A stretch of 64,000 nt of DNA from Aliidiomarina sp. (GTDB taxonomy: Bacteria > Pseudomonadota > Gammaproteobacteria > Enterobacterales > Alteromonadaceae), in the NCBI RefSeq assembly GCF_022565475.1, contig NZ_JAIUMR010000002.1:186001-250000 (forward strand), given 5' to 3'. A program made the position numbers and the translations under genes. The notes below the pieces were generated by a model. It saw nothing but the letters and a program-made list of their open reading frames with translations, did no database searches and was not told the origin of the DNA. Positions 7,796 to 16,795 of this stretch are shown one piece after another. Numbering within the stretch: the stretch's first letter is position 1; each line of letters opens with the position of its first letter.

Positions 7796-8494
7796 TTAAA
7801 TCTTCCAGCGAAAACCGAGCATGGCGACGACTGGGTCGATGTCGACGTTGACGCTTTGCACGGTGTTGCCGTTCACTTTCACTTTACCGGTAGTGTCGAT
7901 GGCCATTTTGCTGACCATGAAGTGAATGCCCATGCGCTCAGTTAGTTGATAGTTAAAGCCAGCCTGCAATGCTAAGCCCCATGACTCGCTCAAACTCAGG
8001 GTGACGTCGTCGGCAGCCGTGGTGACGTTCAACGCAATTAATGCGCCTTCAAGATCAGTGCTAACTTTCTCACTAAAGAAGGTGGTGTAGTTCACGCCGA
8101 TGCCAACAAATGGCTGGAACGTGTGGTGTTGGGTGAAGTGGTACTGTGCCATCAGCGTTGGCGGCAAGTGTTTGGTTTTGCCAATATTCAAGCCGTCAAT
8201 CGCCGAACCTTTTACCTTCAAATCATGGCTGAATGGCGTGGCTGCGATTAATTGCAAACCGAAATTCTCGCTCATGCGATAGTCGAAGGTTAAACCCAAT
8301 TGAGTGTCATTACTCACACCGACGCGAGTTGAGTTACTGGGTAAACCGGCAACCGTCTCGATGACATTTAAGTTACTGCTGCTTTCGTCCGGCATAACAC
8401 CGATGGCTCCGATGTTGACAGAGAAGTCGGCCATAGCGGGTGCAGCTAAGAAAGAAGAAAGAGCGAGCGCGACAATTGATAATTTCGTTTTCAT
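7796..8494 (-). CDS. ompW: OmpW family outer-membrane protein
   Basis: A 232-residue protein with a signal peptide (about residues 1-22, ending AMA) and an eight-strand-barrel pattern ending in the aromatic/charged FRWKI. Typical OmpW features are FGLQLIAATPFSHDLKVKG, KHLPPTLMAQYHF (the family's LPP.L..QYHF signature), FQPFVGIGVNYTTFF and DPVVAMLGFRWKI. OmpW forms small channels for hydrophobic molecules in the outer membrane. A possible FNR/CRP-type half-palindrome lies upstream (8552-8565). GGAGA precedes the start. Confidence 0.93.
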   Translation of the reverse strand: MKTKLSIVALALSSFLAAPAMADFSVNIGAIGVMPDESSSNLNVIETVAGLPSNSTRVGVSNDTQLGLTFDYRMSENFGLQLIAATPFSHDLKVKGSAIDGLNIGKTKHLPPTLMAQYHFTQHHTFQPFVGIGVNYTTFFSEKVSTDLEGALIALNVTTAADDVTLSLSESWGLALQAGFNYQLTERMGIHFMVSKMAIDTTGKVKVNGNTVQSVNVDIDPVVAMLGFRWKI

Positions 8495-8551
8495 AGGGGG
8501 TATCTCCAGTTTGGTAATGGCACCATTATCGAGCGCTTACCGCTGGAGACT

Positions 8552-8565
8552 TTGCGGTAGATCAA
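8552..8565 (-). promoter_or_regulatory. possible FNR-type site upstream of ompW
   Basis: On the minus strand TTGATCTACCGCAA has a perfect TTGAT half-site and a partial second half (consensus TTGAT-N4-ATCAA). It lies about 58 bp upstream of the start codon. OmpW genes are often under FNR or ArcA control, but this match is only partial. Confidence 0.25.
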
Positions 8566-8628
8566 ATTACCCTATTCGTTATAGGAGCAATTCTGCAAAA
8601 CATTGAGCTAGAACAAGTTCTGGGTTCT

Positions 8629-8730
8629 GGCTCGGAGCCGCAACTCACCGCGTGCATGGTGTGGTTTTCGGCTCCGAGCCAGTACGGTAAACAATTCCGG
8701 CTCCGAGCCGGAATTGTAACTACATGATTT
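8629..8730 (+). repeat. dispersed palindromic repeat, three cores (cluster 6)
   Basis: Cores at 8629-8639 (GGCTCGGAGCC), 8670-8680 and 8699-8709 (GGCTCCGAGCC). The third expands into a perfect 25-bp palindrome (8692-8716) with AATTCCGG/CCGGAATT arms, and carries the tail TAACTACATGATTT. This is the richest cluster in the window. It lies between the OmpW promoter and the DUF4236 gene's stop. Confidence 0.9.
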
Positions 8731-8738
8731 ATCTCAGG

Positions 8739-10007
8739 TTACGAAATGTGTATCGGGCGAAAAATGCCGGTTTTTGTCATGTCGCGTTTTAGGTTGAACT
8801 GTTCGAGCGCACGAACGAGGTCGATGCTCTCGAGTTGCTCGAGGTTGAGTGTCGCCCATTGCTGGCGTGTGATCATCACTGACAATAGATACTCGTCGAC
8901 CTCGAACCCGGTCGCAGCGCTCACAGTTTGGGTATAAGCGGAAACTTCGAGCTCATCGATACTGGGTAATGTCACGAAGGCCACACCAGCGATGCGGAAA
9001 ACGACGCCATGGACGTGGCGTGCGTACTCCAGCCTTTGCTGCGTGGCGCTTTTCTCCCGGACGAGCAATCGGCGTTGGGCGTTATTGAATTCGGCGGATT
9101 TGCTCGGGAAGGTATCCGCAGTGGGCAAATCGACATCCAGTTTGAGTTGACCGTCCATGATCTCGAAGTCGACTTGAGTTTCTCTAGGCCAGTCGAGTTG
9201 GCTTAGCTCCTGCTCCAATACATTGCTCATAAAGTTAGGGTCGTTCCGCAAGTCTTCGGCAAAGGCCTCATGCAAGGCTTTCTGTTCTCCCTCGTGGAGT
9301 GACTTTTCGTTGCGCCAACTTGCTAATTTCACCGAATAGACTTCAGTGAGTTCTGCCCGCTGCTGCTCAATAACGCCATATTCTGCTTTCCAGCGAGTAT
9401 GCTGCGCTGCGTTGTTCTCACAGCGTCGTTTTTCAAGTGACGGCAAGAGGCGATGCCAGAACCGTTGCGGCGTCGCTGCGGGCTCCGACGGTAAATCGGG
9501 AAGAACGGGTGGTTTGGGTTCTGGCTGCGTATAATCCACCACCTCATATTCCGGCGGTGAAACGGACAAAGACGGTGTATCGTGGTGAATATTGACTAAT
9601 AAATCATGATCGTCATTAATCCGGTTGCGCTCTTGCTGCAAAAAGGCGAACACCTGCGCTTCATGGTGCTCCCAAATATGCCGTACCAACGCGTTGCTTG
9701 CTGCAGTGCCGTCTTCGTTGAACATCGACAACTTACCGCGTTCATCACATTCAAGAGTGATTTTTCCGGCACCTGTTAGCCTGTTGTTGGCAGCGCGAGA
9801 CGCTCGCCTTTGATGCGCTTTACTCTTGTCGAGGCGCGTGCGATAGGACATGCCAGTCCCTGGCGCACCAACGTTGCCGTATACGCCACGCCGACCTGCA
9901 GTAACACTCGCGCCACGAATCCCGGCAGAAACGCTAACGCCGGTTTTGCCAAAATTGAGTCGAACACCCGGAAAAATCCGAACCCGTCGTTGAAATCGAA
10001 AAGCCAT
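8739..10007 (-). CDS. DUF4236 domain protein
   Basis: A 422-residue protein. Residues 1-57, MAFRFQRRVRIFPGVRLNFGKTGVSVSAG..., are a clear DUF4236 domain, rich in basic residues and glycine and ending GTGMSYRTRL. The function of that domain is unknown. The rest (about 60-422) is mostly helical and charged with no signature I recognise; a Pro-rich linker lies near 165-185. AAGGAG precedes the ATG. The long C-terminal part is unusual for a family often seen as much shorter proteins. Dispersed repeats flank it on both sides. Confidence 0.82.
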   Translation of the reverse strand: MAFRFQRRVRIFPGVRLNFGKTGVSVSAGIRGASVTAGRRGVYGNVGAPGTGMSYRTRLDKSKAHQRRASRAANNRLTGAGKITLECDERGKLSMFNEDGTAASNALVRHIWEHHEAQVFAFLQQERNRINDDHDLLVNIHHDTPSLSVSPPEYEVVDYTQPEPKPPVLPDLPSEPAATPQRFWHRLLPSLEKRRCENNAAQHTRWKAEYGVIEQQRAELTEVYSVKLASWRNEKSLHEGEQKALHEAFAEDLRNDPNFMSNVLEQELSQLDWPRETQVDFEIMDGQLKLDVDLPTADTFPSKSAEFNNAQRRLLVREKSATQQRLEYARHVHGVVFRIAGVAFVTLPSIDELEVSAYTQTVSAATGFEVDEYLLSVMITRQQWATLNLEQLESIDLVRALEQFNLKRDMTKTGIFRPIHIS

Positions 10008-10028
10008 ACAGCGCTCCTTGTGCAGTGA

Positions 10029-10140
10029 ATTCCGGCTCCGAGCCGGAAAGGTAACTCATTGTTATTCGGTGATTTCCCGAAGTTGTACGTGATTGTCGTT
10101 GGAATTCGGGCTCCGAGCCGGAACGGTAACGCACTAATTA
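10029..10140 (+). repeat. dispersed palindromic repeat, two cores (cluster 7)
   Basis: Cores GGCTCCGAGCC at 10034-10044 and 10109-10119, 75 bp apart, the widest pair in the window. Both are followed by a GTAAC-type tail (GGAAAGGTAACTCATT and GGAACGGTAACGCACT). The cluster sits upstream of the DUF4236 gene. Confidence 0.85.
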
Positions 10141-10164
10141 TAGTGAAGTTTTCAATTTTGTACG

Positions 10165-11469
10165 TTAGGGCTTGCGGCGTTCGATGTAGCGCTGGAACAG
10201 CGGCAGGTAGCCGTGGTGTTCGCGCACGGTGATGTCAAAGTCCGCTTGAATCAGTCCAGCGCCGGGGTGGCGTGTAACCAGCCACTCCCAGGTGACTTGA
10301 CCGGGGTTAATTAAATGCACTGGATACCACTCGAGATCATCGTCGCTGAATGGTTCACCGCTATACTGGGCAACGATGTCAGCATCGACGCCAAGGCCTA
10401 AGGTATGCGGTAGCGACACGTCATGATGGCGGGCGCCAACGCCGTTTTGGTGCACGGCAAACGCGACATGATATATCGAGCCCGGTGTCAGGGTTTTGCT
10501 ATCGAGCGGATTTGGGCTCGCCAAGCTGCGTGTTAGCGTCACCCGCCATTCGCCATCGGCATAGCCACCAGAAGAGCGAATCGCGCCACGCGCTCCATCC
10601 GGCTCCTGTAATAAGCGAAACGGCAGCACGTCACCGTCTTGCCATTCGCGTGCTGCGTCAATGGGGACCGCGACCTCTTCACTTAAATAATACCAATCAT
10701 CCTGGTTATACCCTCGAGCGAGCAACGTGTCCCACGACAGCGCATGAAAACCCACTTGCTCGGCATCGAACATATAGGCCGGCCCTTCGTCTGCAGCGTT
10801 ATCGCGATACATACCGCGACCCTCTGAATTCAAGCGATAATGCAGTACATAGCCATTATCCGCATAGCCTAACGGATGCGAGCGGTGCGCCCGCCATTGC
10901 CATAAATCCAAAAATTCACCGCGCTCTTGCATGGCGGCAATATCACGCAAAGGTCGCACCGCATCCCACGCCGCCGGCTCGGTGTAGCGTGAAACCGTGC
11001 GCGACTGTGGAATGTATTTGCGCACATCGGTGCGGCCCATCTCGGTACCTAAAATTGGGTGCGCAGCAACGTCGTCGGCAGATACCGCCGAGTCCAATGT
11101 GCGCATGCCGGGATGCACCAGCATCCAACCGCCATAACGGCTAAAGCCTTCAACGGAGCCATCGTCGAGCATCATACTAATGCGGTCTTCGTACAGCCGA
11201 TTGTCGTCTGGCCCCGATGCGCCGGATCCCATCCGCACCCAACCGCCATCGCGGTAAAGCCAGTATTGGTGATACCAACTGGGCTCGGAAATGGCCATGC
11301 GGTAATGCAGTCGAAACACCTCGTCGTCATACTCCGCTGCGACATACAGTGTTTTGAGCTGGGTCTCGGGTGCTGGCTGTACGGCAGCGACTTCAGGGTC
11401 GCCGATCTCACGAGGTGAACAGGCGGACAGGATCAAAATAAGAAGAAAAACCAGCAGGGTACGTTGCAT
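10165..11469 (-). CDS. lipoprotein with ethylbenzene-dehydrogenase-related haem-binding domain
   Basis: A 434-residue protein starting with a lipoprotein signal (lipobox LSAC, Cys near 17), so probably anchored in the periplasm. The C-terminal half (about 200-390) resembles the EB_dh domain of DMSO-reductase-family gamma subunits, which bind haem b. Matching wording is DGDVLPFRLLQEPDGARGAIRSSG, DGEWRVTLTRSL and YHVAFAVHQNGVGARHHDVSLPHTLGLG. Free-standing EB_dh proteins are usually electron carriers linked to cytochromes. No molybdoenzyme or cytochrome is adjacent, so the partner is unknown. Trp and Tyr content is high. Confidence 0.72.
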   Translation of the reverse strand: MQRTLLVFLLILILSACSPREIGDPEVAAVQPAPETQLKTLYVAAEYDDEVFRLHYRMAISEPSWYHQYWLYRDGGWVRMGSGASGPDDNRLYEDRISMMLDDGSVEGFSRYGGWMLVHPGMRTLDSAVSADDVAAHPILGTEMGRTDVRKYIPQSRTVSRYTEPAAWDAVRPLRDIAAMQERGEFLDLWQWRAHRSHPLGYADNGYVLHYRLNSEGRGMYRDNAADEGPAYMFDAEQVGFHALSWDTLLARGYNQDDWYYLSEEVAVPIDAAREWQDGDVLPFRLLQEPDGARGAIRSSGGYADGEWRVTLTRSLASPNPLDSKTLTPGSIYHVAFAVHQNGVGARHHDVSLPHTLGLGVDADIVAQYSGEPFSDDDLEWYPVHLINPGQVTWEWLVTRHPGAGLIQADFDITVREHHGYLPLFQRYIERRKP

Positions 11470-11537
11470 AGCGACAGCCTTATCTTGTTGTTGTCACAGC
11501 AGCATAGCAAAAATCGTCGCGTAAACTCCAGTGGAGC

Positions 11538-14069
11538 TTATGTGGGCAGAACGAGTTCGTGCAACGGTGCGGGCTTGGCAAAATAAAAGCCTTGTAGTAA
11601 GTCGCAGTGTTGAGCACCGAGAAATTCAACTTGTTCGGCAGTTTCTACACCCTCTGCAACAATTTGCAGATGCAATAGGTGCGCCATGGTGATCAGGCCT
11701 TGCACAATAGCAACGTCGCCTTGGTTGTCGGGCAAGTTTTGAATAAAACTACGGTCCAATTTGATTTTATTCACCGGCAAACTGCGCAGATAGCTCAAGC
11801 TTGAATAGCCCGTGCCAAAGTCGTCAATAGCAACCTGAATACCCAGCGAACGCAATTCATCCATAATGGCGATGGTTCGATCAGCGCCAAGCAGGAGCAC
11901 GCTTTCGGTCACTTCCAACTCAAGCAATTGCGGTGGTAATTGGCTCGCTTTTAAGACCGACTTCACTTCGTCGACAAAGCCGGTGCGGCGAAACTGTAGC
12001 GGGGAAATGTTGACTGCAACTCGTAACGATTGCTGATGTTGCTGATTCCAAGTCGCGATATCGAAGCAGGCTTGGCGCAAAACCCAACTGCCGATGGTAA
12101 CGATTTGTCCGGTTTTTTCCGCTAACGCAATGAATAAGCCCGGCGGTACAATGCCCCGCTCTGGGTGCCGCCAACGAATCAGAGCCTCAACTTCAACCAC
12201 CTTGTTATCTTTTGACTGCAGTAATGGTTGGTAAAACAACGTGAATTGTTCTTGCTCAATCGCTTCCATGATTTCGCGTCGTAAGTTGGCATACTCGGTC
12301 GTCAACGAGTCGTCACTCTCATCTGACCAACACCAGGTGTTCCGACCTTGGCGTTTCGCCTCATTCATTGCTGAAATTGCATGTTGCAAGGCGTCAAGGG
12401 CGCTAGTTGCTTTTGGCTTGCGCTCACAGAGTCCAATGCTGGCGCTGACATGAAGACGGTGTTCGCTGACCGCAATCGGTTGGGCGAGAACATTCAGCAG
12501 TGTCTCGGCAACATCGACGGCCTCGGCTTTGTTGTCGACGTTTGGCATCAATACCGCGAACTCATCGGCAGCGACCCGCGCGACAATACCTTGTTCGCCG
12601 AAGATGGTTTTCATTCGATGTGAGACTTCAATTAATAGTTGGTCGCCAACTTCATGGCCAAGACTCTGATTTAGCGAACTAAAGTCATCTAAATCGATGT
12701 ACATGACGACGGCTAAACCGGTCGTTGGGACTCTATTATAGCGCCACAATTCCTCTTCAAACGCCTGACGATTATACAATCCGGTTAAGTGGTCATGGTT
12801 TCTTTGTGCAGCCAGCTGTGCTTCTTGTTGGCGTTGCTGAGTGACATCCTGCTGAATCCCGATGTAATGTGTGCAAAGGCCATTGTGATCAAAAACGGGA
12901 CTAATGATCAGGTGATTCCAAAATGGCGTTCCGTCTTTGCGATAGTTTAACAAGGTGACTTCAACTTCGCGTTGGCGGCGAATGCCCTCACGCAATGCGT
13001 GTACTGCCTCTGGAGTTGTATCGGCTCCCTGCAGCATGCGACAGTTTTGACCGATAATTTCGTCAGCAGCGTAACCTGTGATTTTCAAAAAGGCGGGGTT
13101 TGCATACACAATTGGCATGTTAGTTTTGCGGGCGTCGCTCATGACAACGCCATGCGGGCTCGACTCAATACCACGATTGAGCAATCGTAAACGCTCCACT
13201 AGTTCATGTTTTTCGGTGATGTCTTGGCCAATGCCAAACACCCCAACGAGCTCACCTTCGACATAAATCGGCAAATTCGTGATTTCAAGCCAGTAAACTT
13301 TGCCACTGGCATGGTAAACCGTTATTTCGTAATGCTGAGGCTTGCCTTCTTTGGCCAACGCGAAGGAGCGATCGGCTAGCTCGCGGAACGCTTCCGTGAC
13401 AAAGGCGTTGTAGTGCTGACCTTGGACTTGTTCTACGGAAAAACCCGTGATTGCGCTGCCGGCCGGATTAATGGTCGTTAAGTAGCCGTCTAGATCCATT
13501 TCAAAAACAGCGTCCGGGTGGTGATGAAAGAGAGACTCGTAGCGCTGATCGGTACCGATGCGCAGACGCCGCTCCTGATAATGTGCAAGCGCGAGTGCGA
13601 CCATGCTTGCAGCACGGCGAAGCACACTGATTTCGACTTTGGACGGGCTTCTCGGTTCGCGATAATAGGTGGCGAAGGTGCCATAGAGTTCGTTGTCGAC
13701 TGTCACAACGGGGATAGACCAGCATGCAGCGATGTTTTCTTCACGAGCCAGATCGTAATAGCCATCCCAGTTTGGGTCGTTAAAGATATTTTCAGTGATG
13801 ACGAGCTCACGGGAAAAGGCGGCGACTCCACAGCTACCCACCTTTGGACCAATCACCAGATCCTGTAATGTTTCATTGTAGTGAGTCGAAAATTGACTTG
13901 AGGGATGCATGCTCAAGGTTTGATGGGCGGCATCGAAGTGCATAATAGAAATCAGCGCCGCAGGAATCTGCTGCTCAACCCAATCAGTAATCGCTTCAAG
14001 TAGGACGTCCAGATCGGCATGTTCGCCGATGAGCTGAAGGACCCTTTCACTACTCATATTCATAAACAC
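11538..14069 (-). CDS. GAF-PAS-LOV-GGDEF-EAL c-di-GMP phosphodiesterase, probable blue-light sensor
   Basis: An 843-residue cytoplasmic protein with no membrane segments. Order: GAF (about 15-165), PAS (about 175-288), a LOV-type PAS (about 292-412), GGDEF (about 425-580) and EAL (about 597-840). The LOV domain carries GQNCRMLQGADT with Cys343, where flavin-adduct cysteines sit, plus LLNYRKDGTPFWN and YIGIQQDVT, which line the flavin pocket. The GGDEF signature is AADEF (500-504), so cyclase activity is probably lost. The EAL domain keeps EAL (628-630), DDFGTGYSS (749-757) and AEGVET, so c-di-GMP hydrolysis is likely. The start is a GTG at 14069 with AGGA six bases before. It is divergent from a second EAL protein. 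Confidence 0.93.
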   Translation of the reverse strand: MFMNMSSERVLQLIGEHADLDVLLEAITDWVEQQIPAALISIMHFDAAHQTLSMHPSSQFSTHYNETLQDLVIGPKVGSCGVAAFSRELVITENIFNDPNWDGYYDLAREENIAACWSIPVVTVDNELYGTFATYYREPRSPSKVEISVLRRAASMVALALAHYQERRLRIGTDQRYESLFHHHPDAVFEMDLDGYLTTINPAGSAITGFSVEQVQGQHYNAFVTEAFRELADRSFALAKEGKPQHYEITVYHASGKVYWLEITNLPIYVEGELVGVFGIGQDITEKHELVERLRLLNRGIESSPHGVVMSDARKTNMPIVYANPAFLKITGYAADEIIGQNCRMLQGADTTPEAVHALREGIRRQREVEVTLLNYRKDGTPFWNHLIISPVFDHNGLCTHYIGIQQDVTQQRQQEAQLAAQRNHDHLTGLYNRQAFEEELWRYNRVPTTGLAVVMYIDLDDFSSLNQSLGHEVGDQLLIEVSHRMKTIFGEQGIVARVAADEFAVLMPNVDNKAEAVDVAETLLNVLAQPIAVSEHRLHVSASIGLCERKPKATSALDALQHAISAMNEAKRQGRNTWCWSDESDDSLTTEYANLRREIMEAIEQEQFTLFYQPLLQSKDNKVVEVEALIRWRHPERGIVPPGLFIALAEKTGQIVTIGSWVLRQACFDIATWNQQHQQSLRVAVNISPLQFRRTGFVDEVKSVLKASQLPPQLLELEVTESVLLLGADRTIAIMDELRSLGIQVAIDDFGTGYSSLSYLRSLPVNKIKLDRSFIQNLPDNQGDVAIVQGLITMAHLLHLQIVAEGVETAEQVEFLGAQHCDLLQGFYFAKPAPLHELVLPT

Positions 14070-14296
14070 TTGATTTCCTGCGCAGCGATTCGACTACTAG
14101 GTATAGCCGAAAACTAAGAAAATACGAGCTTTTTCGTGCGTTCGGATAAAAAAATCATGGTCTCTGATCAACACCGTAAAATGTGTATTGCAGTTACTCA
14201 TAGTGATCCTTTTCTTTGGTTTGTCCATACTCCTCAAAGATAACAAGTCGACCGAACTTGTCGAATTCGATCCATCGGCCTACAGGAACGTACCGA

Positions 14297-16795
14297 TTGA
14301 CCTACTTACGCTTTGTCTCAGATCACCATGACCTCACCACTGCTTACGTTGGTGAACACCTTTTTAGTTTAGTTCTACTTTCAGTGGCGCTCGCCACTCT
14401 CGCCTCATACGTGAGTTTGTTGCATACCAAACTGATGCGTTCGGCGACGAGCCCTGCGCGTCGGCAGCTTTGGCATTTAAATGGTGCGGTAGCGATGGGC
14501 GCCGGCGTGTGGGCGATGCACTTTATTGGTATGGTCAGTTTCCGCATCGATGTCCCGGTACTTTATTCACCGGTGATCACCGCAGTTTCCGTATTGCCGG
14601 CCATTTTTGCCGCCTGGATTACCTTGTGGGTGCTACATAATGCGCAAGACCGTTGGTCAGCGATTGTGCTAGGCGGTGTCATGATGGGGGCTGGTATTGG
14701 CGTCATGCATTACACGGGCATGGCTGCTATTCGCACCCATGCTGAGATGCTTTATTTACCCGGAATGTTTGTACTTTCAGTTGTAGTGGCGGTGGTTTTG
14801 GCCATTGCTGCCTTGGGTGCTCGAAGAATCTTGCGCCCTTATATCGCGAAAGCCACGACGCGGATTGTTGTGAGTGCTGTCATCATGGGGTGTGCGATTT
14901 CGAGCATGCATTATACAGCGATGCACGCGACCGTCTTTCTTCCCGCTTCGGCAGGCGCGACATCTGTTGTCGCGGGTGCCGACAGTAATCTCATTGTCAT
15001 GACCACATTAATTGTTGCGGTCTTTATTGTTGTTTTAAGTACGGTGGTGGTTGTTTTGATGAACCGCCAACAACGTCTCTCCATGCAAGCTCAGTCTCGA
15101 GGCGCGCAAGTAAAAGCCTTAACCGAGCGCCTACAGTCAGTGGCTGAACGTATTCCTGGCATGGTCTATCAGTTGCATCGTGATCAATCTGGATTTATGT
15201 CCTTTCGCTATTTGAGTGATGCGGTTCAGGAGCTTTTCGATGTCTCAGTCAATGAAGCGATTGAAGATGCGCGTCGCGTTCTCAGTAAAGTCCCGACGCG
15301 AGAACGAGAACTTATTTTCGCCAGTTTAAAAGTAAGTGCGGAAAACTTAACTCCGTGGAACTATGAGTTTCCTGTGGAAAGGTCATCGGGACAAATCCGT
15401 TGGCTGTCCGCTACTTCGATACCTCAACGTGAGGACGATGGCGGCGTCAGCTGGAGTGGATTTATTAGTGACGTCACTGATAAGCGCAAAGCCGATGAAA
15501 CCATTAAGGAGCTAGCTTTTTCGGACACGCTCACGGGGCTACCAAACCGTCGCAGTTTGCTTGACGAACTGGCAACGCGTATCGAGAAATTAGAGCGCCG
15601 TAGTGCTCCACTTGTCGTCATGATTGTAAATTTGGATAACTTTAAACGTGTGAATGACGTGCATGGACAAAAGCAAGGTGATGCGGTGCTCCAAGAAGCG
15701 ACGAAACGGATGCAAGAGGTCTTATCTGAGCGTGCGTTTTTGGCTCGAGTGACGGCGGATGAGTTTGTTATTGTTACCGAATTTACCGATGCCGATCAGG
15801 CTCGCCTGGCTTGTGAGCAGAAATCCTCGGCATTGCTTCGGGCGTTGCGAGCACCTTTTAATTTGCCGAGTTTGCGTCATCAATTTACCGCTAGTATCGG
15901 CATCGTTATGACCGATAATAGTTGGTTGGGCGCGGAAGAATTGTTGCGTCGAGCTGATTTAGCGGCCAGTAATGTGAAAAGTGTGGGTGGCGACCATTTT
16001 GCTTATTATCACCCGAGTATTGAGAAGGAAATTAGCGCTCGGTTCGCCCTCGAAAACGATCTACGGGCTGCGGTGGACACGGACCAACTTGTCTTATTCT
16101 ATCAACTCCAAGCCGATGAACGCGGTCAATTCATTGGCGCCGAGGCGTTGTTGCGTTGGCACCATCCGTCTCGAGGCATCGTGTCGCCTGCGGAATTTAT
16201 TCCGTTGGCTGAGGAAAGTGGCCTGATTGTTCCGATTGGTGCGCAAGTGTTACGTCAAGCTTGCCAGCAACTGGCGCTTTGGCAAAAAAATGAAGCGACA
16301 CAACATTTACAAATGAGTGTGAACGTGAGTGCGAAGCAGTTCTACCAGTTGAACTTTGTTGACGTGGTCTTGAGTGAAGTGCAGGCCGCAGGTATCCGGC
16401 CGGAAGGGTTGAAGCTTGAGTTGACGGAAAGTCTGGTGTTAGAAGATATGGATTTAGTGCTATCGAGCATGCATCGACTGAAGCGGGAAGGTATCTGCTT
16501 CAGTATGGACGATTTTGGGACCGGCTATTCAGCACTGTCGTATCTGTCGCAGTTGCCGTTTGACGAGGTAAAAATCGACCAAGCCTTTATTCGCCGTGCA
16601 AGTATGGCCGAACATGAACGCGACTGGACGATTGTTGTGGCGATAATTCACATCGCCCAAGACCTCGGTATGGAAGTGATCGCCGAGGGCGTGGAAACCA
16701 AAGTGCAACAAGAGCGTCTCGCTGCCAGCGGTTGTTTGCGCTACCAAGGCTACTATTTTAGCCGGCCAATGCCGGTCGACGAGCTACCGCTTTAG
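14297..16795 (+). CDS. MHYT-PAS-GGDEF-EAL membrane c-di-GMP phosphodiesterase
   Basis: About 832 residues. The N-terminal 255 residues form a seven-helix MHYT sensor with the repeated motif at MHFIGM (about 74), MHYTGM (137) and MHYTAM (204); such domains are proposed to bind copper and sense a diatomic gas. A PAS-like region (283-395) follows, then GGDEF and EAL. The GGDEF signature reads TADEF (486-490) and is probably not a cyclase. EAL (616-618), NVS, ELTES, DDFGTGYS (738-745) and AEGVET are intact. I chose the TTG at 14297 because AGGAA lies 9 bases upstream and the membrane domain follows directly; the frame extends to a TTG at 14216 without a ribosome site. Its end overlaps the convergent chaC-like gene by 12 bp. 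Confidence 0.9.
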   Translation: MTYLRFVSDHHDLTTAYVGEHLFSLVLLSVALATLASYVSLLHTKLMRSATSPARRQLWHLNGAVAMGAGVWAMHFIGMVSFRIDVPVLYSPVITAVSVLPAIFAAWITLWVLHNAQDRWSAIVLGGVMMGAGIGVMHYTGMAAIRTHAEMLYLPGMFVLSVVVAVVLAIAALGARRILRPYIAKATTRIVVSAVIMGCAISSMHYTAMHATVFLPASAGATSVVAGADSNLIVMTTLIVAVFIVVLSTVVVVLMNRQQRLSMQAQSRGAQVKALTERLQSVAERIPGMVYQLHRDQSGFMSFRYLSDAVQELFDVSVNEAIEDARRVLSKVPTRERELIFASLKVSAENLTPWNYEFPVERSSGQIRWLSATSIPQREDDGGVSWSGFISDVTDKRKADETIKELAFSDTLTGLPNRRSLLDELATRIEKLERRSAPLVVMIVNLDNFKRVNDVHGQKQGDAVLQEATKRMQEVLSERAFLARVTADEFVIVTEFTDADQARLACEQKSSALLRALRAPFNLPSLRHQFTASIGIVMTDNSWLGAEELLRRADLAASNVKSVGGDHFAYYHPSIEKEISARFALENDLRAAVDTDQLVLFYQLQADERGQFIGAEALLRWHHPSRGIVSPAEFIPLAEESGLIVPIGAQVLRQACQQLALWQKNEATQHLQMSVNVSAKQFYQLNFVDVVLSEVQAAGIRPEGLKLELTESLVLEDMDLVLSSMHRLKREGICFSMDDFGTGYSALSYLSQLPFDEVKIDQAFIRRASMAEHERDWTIVVAIIHIAQDLGMEVIAEGVETKVQQERLAASGCLRYQGYYFSRPMPVDELPL

